From Helicobacteraceae bacterium (GTDB lineage: Bacteria > Campylobacterota > Campylobacteria > Campylobacterales > Sulfurimonadaceae), in NCBI GenBank assembly GCA_947497635.1, contig CANMHZ010000106.1, positions 1 through 5,136 of the forward strand: DNA of 5,136 nt, given 5' to 3'. This document shows positions 1-4,610 of this stretch, one piece after another. Position 1 is the stretch's first letter, and each line of letters begins with the position of its first letter. The notes beneath the pieces are model-generated. The model searched no databases. It saw nothing but the letters and a program-made list of their open reading frames with translations, and was not told where the DNA came from. The position numbers and the translations under genes were made by a program.

Positions 1-843
1 ATGTACTTCACTTAAAAATCCAAGCTTAAAAGTCCCATTGCCTAAACCTGTCCCCCAAATACCCCCATTGTGAATGGCATTCATCGAGTGACCGATTTGA
101 TACGCCTCCTCTCCATTGGCAATGCGTAAATGTTGCGCTATCGATTCAGGGAAAAAAGCGAGAATAGTACTTTGTGCCGATGCCCACCATGAAAGAATAC
201 GATCCATTCGGTGGGGTGCCATGGCAATAAAAAGAAGAAAAAATCCCACTGCCCCCATAATAAGACTGAAGAAAAAGCGCAAACTACTCCCTGCAAAAAA
301 GAGCATAAGTGCAAGGGTCAAAGAGAGAACAACCACCTGCCCTAAATCATTTTGGACAATTGCAATCAAAAACATCACCATAATAAACAGCCCTGCATAC
401 GGGGCAAAGCGTTTGAACTCTTGAAATAGCCCCATTCCGCCATGGTGTCCCAGTTTTCGGGAAAAACTCCATGCAAGAAAGTAAACAAATCCAATTTTAA
501 AAAATTCTACAGGGGCTAGGGAAAAACCAACAATCTTGATCCACCGCTTCGCTCCACCTACTTCACTCACTAAGAAAGATGGTAAAAAAGGCATAATAAG
601 CATCAAAACGATACTTCCCCAAAAGAGAGTCAATCCCAAACGATGAAGCCATATATCAGGATTAAGTCGTGAAATGATCCACATAAACATAATCGAAATA
701 AAGGCAATAAGCAATTCACGCCACACGAAGTGCAAATTATCATACTCAAAATGGATAACGGTATACGCCGAAAGGGTATAGGAGCAAATAATCCCTATCG
801 TAATCAAGGCAGTTGTTAAAAGAAATAATTTTTTATCAGGCAT
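1..843 (-). CDS. ftsW: FtsW, SEDS-family septal peptidoglycan glycosyltransferase (C-terminus missing)
   Basis: Polytopic membrane enzyme of the SEDS family, which polymerises lipid II glycan strands during division with a class B PBP partner. The 281 visible codons run from ATG at 843 to the window edge with no stop. Hydrophobic segments start near residues 6, 43 and 70 and recur through the protein. Family motifs seen: GGAKRWI (96-102), a PVEFFK version of the usual PSEFxK (111-116), QNDLGQ (164-169, usually QPDxGT), and the loop 'HSMNAIHNGG' to 'GTGLGNG' (252-270). The sequence is cut right after LSEVH, just before the expected TDFIF stretch carrying a conserved Asp; about 100 residues are missing. 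An in-frame TAA three codons upstream of the ATG fixes the start region; no Shine-Dalgarno is evident. RodA is the alternative, but the flgB/ftsI context fits the gene called ftsW in H. pylori. Confidence 0.93.
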   Translation of the reverse strand, partial: MPDKKLFLLTTALITIGIICSYTLSAYTVIHFEYDNLHFVWRELLIAFISIMFMWIISRLNPDIWLHRLGLTLFWGSIVLMLIMPFLPSFLVSEVGGAKRWIKIVGFSLAPVEFFKIGFVYFLAWSFSRKLGHHGGMGLFQEFKRFAPYAGLFIMVMFLIAIVQNDLGQVVVLSLTLALMLFFAGSSLRFFFSLIMGAVGFFLLFIAMAPHRMDRILSWWASAQSTILAFFPESIAQHLRIANGEEAYQIGHSMNAIHNGGIWGTGLGNGTFKLGFLSEVH

Positions 844-861
844 TAGATTTTACTTATAGTG

Positions 862-867
862 TATAAT
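862..867 (+). promoter_or_regulatory. Possible sigma-70 -10 box facing flgB
   Basis: A perfect TATAAT lies on the plus strand about 100 bases before the flgB start. There is no recognisable -35 hexamer 16-18 bases upstream and the region is AT-rich, so it may be chance. If real it would give the flagellar operon a basal housekeeping promoter in addition to the sigma-54 site. Confidence 0.25.
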
Positions 868-875
868 TTTACAAC

Positions 876-884
876 AGTATAGCA
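876..884 (-). promoter_or_regulatory. Candidate extended -10 promoter of ftsW
   Basis: On the minus strand the sequence TGCTATACT matches an extended -10 (TGn plus TATACT). It would start transcription near 869 and give a leader of about 26 bases before the ftsW ATG. Weaker boxes, TATACA (860-865) and TATAAG (853-858), lie closer to the gene. No convincing -35 is visible, which is common for housekeeping promoters in Campylobacterota. This is motif evidence only. Confidence 0.4.
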
Positions 885-915
885 AGTGACCATTAAAGAG
901 TCGATAAAACAAAAG

Positions 916-931
916 CGGAATGAATTTTGCT
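916..931 (+). promoter_or_regulatory. Sigma-54 (RpoN) promoter of the flgB-flgC-fliE operon
   Basis: The sequence GGAATGAATTTTGCT carries the invariant GG (917-918) and GC (929-930) separated by exactly 10 bases, plus the TT before and T after the GC, and A and G at two further consensus positions of TGGCACG-N4-TTGCT. Three flanking positions differ (C for T at 916, A for C at 919, T for C at 921). Transcription would start near 942, leaving a leader of about 26 bases with a strong ribosome binding site. Flagellar rod and hook genes in Campylobacterota are typically controlled by RpoN with the FlgS/FlgR two-component system, so both position and type fit. Confidence 0.75.
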
Positions 932-950
932 TTATAGCTAAAGATATGAA

Positions 951-960
951 AAAAGGGGGA
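951..960 (+). promoter_or_regulatory. Ribosome binding site deciding the GTG start of flgB
   Basis: The purine run AAAAGGGGGA ends 7 bases before the GTG at 968. No in-frame ATG with a better site lies upstream, and the next in-frame ATG falls after conserved N-terminal residues, so this site supports GTG as the start. Confidence 0.7.
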
Positions 961-967
961 TTGGGTT

Positions 968-1399
968 GTGAGTGTTGTTAAATCTCTCTCAGATAACATA
1001 GCTGAATCAGCACTGAACTACCGTGCTGCTCGTCAGGATATGATAGCTAGTAACATTGCCAATGTCGATACCCCCAATTATCGTCCTCGTGATATCCGTT
1101 TTGAAGAGGCGTTGGCACAAAAAAGTGCTGAACTTTATGGAGCCAAAGACGTAACACTCCAAATGACGAAAACAAGTAGTACCCATTTAGGTGGTTTGGA
1201 TACCAGCAACCAAACCAAAGGAACCACCTTTTTTCGAGATGGGCATATGGCGCGTAATGATGGGAATAGTGTCGATTTAGATGTTGAAAGTAGCGAAATG
1301 GCAAAGAATTCTCTTATGTATACGGCTCTAGTCGCTGCTATGAAAAAAAATGGCAATATTTTCAAAAGCGTTATTGACGCTTCGGCTAAAACCTCGTAA
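968..1399 (+). CDS. flgB: FlgB, flagellar basal-body proximal rod protein
   Basis: Structural protein of the proximal rod, exported by the flagellar type III apparatus and assembled in the periplasm on FliE and the MS ring. The 143 residues match the usual FlgB length. The N-terminal flagellar rod signature is clear at residues 17-36 (NYRAARQDMIASNIANVDTP), followed by NYRPRDIRFEEAL. The C-terminal half has the GNSVDLDVESSEMAKNSLMY helix region typical of rod proteins, ending in a helix with MKKNGNIFKSVI. Translation begins at GTG, supported by the AAAAGGGGGA site just upstream. It is the first gene of flgB-flgC-fliE, behind the sigma-54 promoter, with 9 bases between its stop and flgC. An A8 run lies at 1343-1350. 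Confidence 0.96.
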   Translation: MSVVKSLSDNIAESALNYRAARQDMIASNIANVDTPNYRPRDIRFEEALAQKSAELYGAKDVTLQMTKTSSTHLGGLDTSNQTKGTTFFRDGHMARNDGNSVDLDVESSEMAKNSLMYTALVAAMKKNGNIFKSVIDASAKTS

Positions 1400-1408
1400 G
1401 GATTTATT

Positions 1409-1903
1409 ATGGCATTTTTAGACAGTTTTGACATTAGCGGTTACGGGTTGTCGGCACAGCGTGTTCGTGTCAATACCGTCAGTTCAAATATCGCCAATGC
1501 CCAAACCACCCGAACCGCTGAGGGGGGGCCTTATCGTCGGCAAGAAGTTATTTTTAAGGCAATTGATTTTAATACTATCTATAACCAAGCATTAGAACGT
1601 AGTACCAATCAATTGGGCTACTCCGATCCACTCAAAGAGGGATTGGCAGGGTTAAAGCCCAATCCTGCCATTATGAGTGTCGTTGTCGATAAGATCACCC
1701 GTGATGACAAAGCACCCAATATGAAATATGATCCATCGCATCCCGATGCCGATGCCAAAGGATACGTTGCCTATCCTAATATTAATCCTGTTATCGAAAT
1801 GGCCGATTTGGTGGAGGCAACGCGATCTTACCAAGCTAACGTAGCAGCATTCGAAAGTTCAAAAACTATAGCAAATGCTGCAATCAGCATTTTGCAAGCC
1901 TAA
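1409..1903 (+). CDS. flgC: FlgC, flagellar basal-body proximal rod protein
   Basis: Second proximal rod protein, 164 residues, stacked with FlgB and FlgF below the distal rod FlgG. Residues 4-30 carry the rod signature (SFDISGYGLSAQRVRVNTVSSNIANAQTT in outline), followed by the conserved GGPYRRQEVIF. The C-terminus has YVAYPNINPVIEMADLVEA and a RSYQANVAAFESSK helix, which are hallmark FlgC/FlgG-type segments. The ribosome binding site AAGGA overlaps the flgB stop codon, indicating co-translation. The conserved Gly-Gly before PYRR is encoded within a run of seven G (1522-1528), a possible slippage site. The length is on the long side compared with enterobacterial FlgC (about 134) because of a longer middle section. 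Confidence 0.96.
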   Translation: MAFLDSFDISGYGLSAQRVRVNTVSSNIANAQTTRTAEGGPYRRQEVIFKAIDFNTIYNQALERSTNQLGYSDPLKEGLAGLKPNPAIMSVVVDKITRDDKAPNMKYDPSHPDADAKGYVAYPNINPVIEMADLVEATRSYQANVAAFESSKTIANAAISILQA

Positions 1904-1918
1904 AAGGAATTTTAAATT

Positions 1919-2221
1919 ATGGCTGATATTCAAGCAATCAAACCTTTTTCAACTGCTGATTTATTCAAAGCAAAAACTACCAGCAGTGTTGGAAACAATG
2001 GTGTTGATTTTGCCCAAGAACTTAAAAATGCTCTTGGAGATGTCAATAAAATGCAAGTCCAAAGCGACCAAGCAATGAGTGATATTGCTACAGGGTCGGT
2101 CAAAGATCTCCATCAAGCCGCTCTCGCCATTGATAAAGCGGAAATCAGTATGAAACTTATGCTCGAAGTACGCAATAAAGCTCTTAGCGCGTATAAAGAA
2201 ATTACCCGTACACAAATGTAA
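1919..2221 (+). CDS. fliE: FliE, flagellar hook-basal body complex protein (MS-ring/rod junction)
   Basis: Small all-helical rod protein of 100 residues, the usual family length, thought to join the FliF ring to FlgB and to be exported early. The N-terminal part is low in conservation, as is normal for FliE. The C-terminal half is diagnostic: a DFAQELKNAL helix, then SVKDLHQAALAIDKAEISMKL and LEVRNKALSAYKEITRTQM, matching the family's 'avRnKvveAYqeImrmqv' ending. AAGGA at 1904-1908 lies 10 bases before the ATG, and 15 bases separate the gene from flgC. Its last codons form the left arm of a terminator-like hairpin that runs into the start of ftsI. Confidence 0.95.
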   Translation: MADIQAIKPFSTADLFKAKTTSSVGNNGVDFAQELKNALGDVNKMQVQSDQAMSDIATGSVKDLHQAALAIDKAEISMKLMLEVRNKALSAYKEITRTQM

Positions 2222-2235
2222 CGGGTCTTTTTTTT
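2204..2235 (+). terminator. Terminator-like hairpin with U8 tract between fliE and ftsI
   Basis: ACCCGT (2204-2209) pairs with ACGGGT (2221-2226), and an inner ACA (2210-2212) can pair with TGT (2217-2219) past one bulged A, closing on a CAAA loop. The stem is followed by C and eight T (2228-2235). This is the form of an intrinsic terminator, and it overlaps the last fliE codons and the stop. The ftsI ATG follows immediately at 2236, so any ftsI transcription from upstream must read through it. Confidence 0.6.
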
Positions 2236-4035
2236 ATGCAGCATTCTCCCAAATCTCACCGAATTCTTATTTTATTTCTTTTCCTAACCCTTGGTTTTAT
2301 CGTTTTTCTCATGGTTATGTTTTACACTGCCGTACATGAGCGCGACATCCCTTCTATCTATTCGGAAGAAAATTCCAAAGCACAACGAGGTAGTATTATC
2401 AGTGCTGATGGTTTTCACATTGCTACCACCCAAAAACTCTATAAAATAGTTGTTAATACCCGCAATATCGATCCGGAAAAAGAAGAACTTTTTATTCAGC
2501 TTTTTAGTATTTACAGTGCTATTGACCCTAAAGAGATTCGGCAACGCCTCCATACACGGCGTGGTTCAGTGACATTGAGTTATCACGTAGGGCCAAAAGA
2601 GGCAATGTATCTTAGAACCCTCGCGTTTGAACTTCGAAAATTGAAAGTTTTTATTGAATACGAACTCCCAAGTCACCAACGAGTTTTACAAGGACTTAAT
2701 ATCATCGAGAGTGGTGAAGCACGAGAATACCCCTACAAAGATCTTTTGTCCCCTCTTATTGGATATCCCCGTAAAATGGAGGAAGATGGCTACACGCGCA
2801 TTTATGGAATCAAGGGGCTAGAGAAATTCTTCGATCAAGAGCTCAATCCTCAACAAAACAAGACCCAACGGGCAATGCGCGATGTCAATGGCTATCTTAT
2901 CCTCAATAAACAAAGCTCTATTAAACCCCAAATTAATGGTTTTAATCTCAAACTAAATATCCCAATCGCCCTACAAGCGCGAGCCGAGGCGATTACCGAT
3001 CGAATCAAAGAAAAGCTTCAAGCCGATGAAATCATTGCTACTGTTATGGAATCTAAAACAGGGAAAATTCTTATATTGGCAAGCTCCAACCGTTTTGATC
3101 CTAGTCATATTACGAGATCGGATTACCCTTCTCTTAATACCAATGCAATTGAGTACAGCTATGAACCAGGTTCGGTTATCAAGCCCATTATTTTTTCACT
3201 CCTGCTGGATCGCCATCTCATCAACCCCTACGATATGGTTAACGGACACAATGGACGTTATACCATGGGGCGTAAAACAATCGTTGATGAACACCCATTT
3301 AGCACCCTTAGTGCGGAAGATGTTATTGTCCACTCCTCCAACATTGGTATGGCACAGCTTGCGCAGAAATTTAATGGAACCGAGTTTACAGAAGGACTGA
3401 GCCGCTATGGATTTACCCATTTTAGCGGTATCGACTTACCGTATGAGAAACGTGGTTCAATCCCCAGTGCTGGTCAGCTCAATAATTATCTCTATAAAGC
3501 GATTACGTCCTACGGGTACGGAATGCGTGCCAATGCAATGCAAATTCTCAAAGCCTATAATGTTTTTAACAACGGAGGAAAAATTGTTAACCCAATGGTC
3601 GTTGATTCTCTGATTGATGATAACGGTCGCTCAATGCCCATGCAAGTACAAGAACCTCTTCAGGTCATTTCCCCAGCAACTGCACAAATGATGAAGAAAA
3701 TATTGATCAAAACGGTCAATGTGGGGACGGGTGTAGGTGCAATAACTCCAGGACTAGAAGTAGGAGGCAAAACAGGAACAGCCCATATTGCCAAGAATGG
3801 TGCTTACGTCAATAGTTACCACACCTCTTTTGTCGGATTTGCAAATGACAAAAAACACACTTATACAATCGGAATTACCGTCATCAACCCACGCACCGTC
3901 TATTTCGCCTCCATTACCGCAGTCCCTGTCTTCAAGGGAATCGTTGATATGATGATCGAACAACATTACCTCACTCCTGATCCCAAGGCTGTAGCGGCAG
4001 CAGCTACACAAACGGCACCGGTACAAGTACACTAA
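2236..4035 (+). CDS. ftsI: Class B penicillin-binding protein, septal transpeptidase FtsI/PBP3 type
   Basis: Cross-links septal peptidoglycan and pairs with FtsW. The 599-residue protein has a short cytoplasmic N-terminus, one membrane anchor (about 10-33), a PBP-dimer (pedestal) domain starting with QRGSIISADGFHIA (50-63), and a C-terminal transpeptidase domain. Its three catalytic motifs are all present: SVIK (Ser313, Lys316), SSN (367-369) and KTGT (512-515). The class B hallmark SYGYG lies between the last two. The tail after about residue 578 is Ala/Pro/Thr-rich. No start codon lies between the upstream in-frame TAA (2194-2196) and this ATG, and the next Met is inside the anchor, so the start is firm although it lacks a Shine-Dalgarno. 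The gene follows fliE by 14 bases across a terminator-like hairpin. It is called ftsI in H. pylori and pbpB in Campylobacter; a PBP2-type role is less likely. Confidence 0.93.
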   Translation: MQHSPKSHRILILFLFLTLGFIVFLMVMFYTAVHERDIPSIYSEENSKAQRGSIISADGFHIATTQKLYKIVVNTRNIDPEKEELFIQLFSIYSAIDPKEIRQRLHTRRGSVTLSYHVGPKEAMYLRTLAFELRKLKVFIEYELPSHQRVLQGLNIIESGEAREYPYKDLLSPLIGYPRKMEEDGYTRIYGIKGLEKFFDQELNPQQNKTQRAMRDVNGYLILNKQSSIKPQINGFNLKLNIPIALQARAEAITDRIKEKLQADEIIATVMESKTGKILILASSNRFDPSHITRSDYPSLNTNAIEYSYEPGSVIKPIIFSLLLDRHLINPYDMVNGHNGRYTMGRKTIVDEHPFSTLSAEDVIVHSSNIGMAQLAQKFNGTEFTEGLSRYGFTHFSGIDLPYEKRGSIPSAGQLNNYLYKAITSYGYGMRANAMQILKAYNVFNNGGKIVNPMVVDSLIDDNGRSMPMQVQEPLQVISPATAQMMKKILIKTVNVGTGVGAITPGLEVGGKTGTAHIAKNGAYVNSYHTSFVGFANDKKHTYTIGITVINPRTVYFASITAVPVFKGIVDMMIEQHYLTPDPKAVAAAATQTAPVQVH

Positions 4036-4206
4036 AAATTAGTTTGTCAATTGGTAATAATCACCTCGCACCCAAGCTCCAGCTTGGGAGTGCATACTAA
4101 GGTCAAATTTTACCGTATTGTCTGCATTCCCAATGTGGACATTGGGAACGAGGAAAAACCTGCTCTAGAATAAAACTCTTTTAACTGTAAAAGAGAAAGC
4201 TCTTTC
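4036..4206. other. Gene-free intergenic stretch with REP pair and hairpins
   Basis: No credible open reading frame is seen on either strand between the ftsI stop and the stop of the small minus-strand gene. It holds two inverted palindromic units (4064-4094 and 4123-4153) and a hairpin zone from 4176 onward. Confidence 0.75.
4064..4153. repeat. BIME-like element: two inverted REP-type palindromic units
   Basis: Unit 1 (4064-4094) and unit 2 (4123-4153, opposite orientation) are each 31 bases and agree at 24 of 31 positions when aligned in the same orientation. Both share the frame CCTCG..CCCAA..T-CC-A..TTGGGA.TGCA. Each is itself a hairpin: CCCAAGCT-CC-AGCTTGGG in unit 1, and arms TTCCCAATGT/ACATTGGGAA in unit 2. 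The 28-base spacer contains a smaller imperfect palindrome centred at about 4107. Inverted pairs of short palindromes placed just after a gene are the form of REP/BIME elements mobilised in other bacteria by RAYT (Y1, IS200-like) transposases. No such transposase is in this window. A role in 3' end protection of the ftsI mRNA is possible. Confidence 0.8.
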
Positions 4207-4216
4207 TTATTTTTTT
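4176..4216 (+). terminator. Terminator zone after ftsI with two overlapping hairpins and a T-rich tract
   Basis: CTCTTTTA (4176-4183) pairs perfectly with TAAAAGAG (4188-4195) around a 4-base ACTG loop. A second stem, AGAAAG (4194-4199) with CTTTCT (4202-4207), shares bases with the first, so the two exclude each other. The T-rich run 4203-4216 follows on the plus strand. The stems are AT-rich, so termination may be moderate. On the minus strand the first stem is followed by TTTTA, so the zone could also stop the convergent small operon. Confidence 0.55.
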
Positions 4217-4305
4217 GCTGCACCTATTTTTAAAACATCCAATGCACCATAAACCAATGCGCCGATAAAAGCAATAAATGCTGCAATAATTAAATACTCA
4301 ATCAT
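4207..4305 (-). CDS. 32-residue small membrane protein (hypothetical)
   Basis: A short gene not previously named as far as I can tell: MIEYLIIAAFIAFIGALVYGALDVLKIGAAKK, 32 residues when read from the ATG at 4305. Residues 4-23 form a single strongly hydrophobic helix rich in Ala, Ile and Leu with small Gly/Ala residues, and the end is basic (KK), suggesting one membrane pass with a cytoplasmic C-terminus. Its ATG overlaps the TGA of the upstream 75-residue gene as ATGA, the usual sign of translational coupling. GAGGAG at 4317-4322, inside that gene, lies 11 bases ahead. The stop codon sits in the T-rich tract of the convergent ftsI terminator. I do not recognise a family. The alternative is a chance reading frame, but the overlap, ribosome binding site and clean membrane helix argue for a gene. 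Confidence 0.65.
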   Translation of the reverse strand: MIEYLIIAAFIAFIGALVYGALDVLKIGAAKK

Positions 4306-4529
4306 AACTCTTCTAGCTCCTCTATAATAGAACGGACTCTTTTTTCAATAAATACAATCAATCCACTTAAAATAAAAACTGAAATACAAGCCAACACTAT
4401 TCTAATGATTGCATCATCTCTCATATTTGAAGCCAACCATCCCAGCAAACTAATATCAGTTAACACTAAGATTCCAAGCCACAACCGAAATTGATTAATT
4501 GTTTCTTTTATTTTATCTATTTTAGCCAT
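4302..4529 (-). CDS. 75-residue small protein with two membrane segments (hypothetical)
   Basis: Function unknown. The charged N-terminus (AKIDKIKETINQFR) is followed by a hydrophobic segment at about 16-34 (LWLGILVLTDISLLGWLA), a short charged turn (RDD), a second membrane segment at about 41-61, and an acidic/basic C-terminal helix (EKRVRSIIEELEEL). Both ends are probably cytoplasmic. The layout resembles a loosely remembered group of small bacterial proteins that start near 'DKIKE', have two membrane helices and end in 'I-ELE-L', often with a second tiny membrane gene behind; I cannot name a function. The coding sequence is visibly more AT-rich than ftsI or fusA. It is translated ahead of, and overlaps, the 32-residue gene. 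An extended -10 promoter lies only 5 bases upstream of the ATG, and no Shine-Dalgarno is present. Confidence 0.75.
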   Translation of the reverse strand: MAKIDKIKETINQFRLWLGILVLTDISLLGWLASNMRDDAIIRIVLACISVFILSGLIVFIEKRVRSIIEELEEL

Positions 4530-4534
4530 GGGTA

Positions 4535-4543
4535 ATTATATCA
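4535..4543 (-). promoter_or_regulatory. Extended -10 promoter abutting the small membrane-protein operon
   Basis: Read on the minus strand, TGATATAAT is a perfect extended -10 (TGn followed by TATAAT). Only five bases (TACCC) separate it from the ATG at 4529, so transcription would be expected to start at or within a base or two of the start codon. No clear -35 is found 16-18 bases upstream. The predicted mRNA would have essentially no leader. Confidence 0.6.
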
Positions 4544-4570
4544 GAAGAATAAGAAGTTGAGGTTGGGAAT

Positions 4571-4596
4571 AAAAAAGACACCCAAAAAAGGGCATC
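4571..4596 (-). terminator. Intrinsic terminator of fusA
   Basis: On the minus strand GATGCCC (4590-4596) pairs with GGGTGTC (4577-4583), including two G-T wobbles, around a loop of six T (4584-4589). It is followed by six T (4571-4576). It lies 14 bases after the fusA stop codon, so it closes the fusA transcript and separates it from the small operon downstream. Confidence 0.8.
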
Positions 4597-4610
4597 TAAA
4601 GAAGAAAAAC

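Noticed and set aside
116..424. Plus-strand open frame of 102 codons, basic and Lys/Arg-rich
   Set aside because: It lies antisense inside ftsW, whose minus-strand translation shows clear SEDS motifs; the plus frame resembles no protein family and has no ribosome binding site.
1343..1350. A8 run in flgB as a phase-variation tract
   Set aside because: It encodes a common Met-Lys-Lys-Asn string in an AT-leaning genome; eight A is expected often by chance, so it is weaker than the G7 tract in flgC.
1875..2078. Plus-strand frame of 67 codons spanning the flgC-fliE junction
   Set aside because: It overlaps the conserved ends of both genes in another frame, lacks its own ribosome binding site, and has a low-complexity Lys-rich translation.
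3026..3613. Plus-strand alternative frames of 124 and 68 codons inside ftsI
   Set aside because: The ftsI frame carries all three transpeptidase motifs across this stretch, and the alternatives have no start signal or recognisable composition.
4064..4153. Two palindromic units considered as a CRISPR repeat pair
   Set aside because: Only two units, in inverted rather than direct orientation, with differing stem bases and no cas genes; a REP/BIME pair explains them better.
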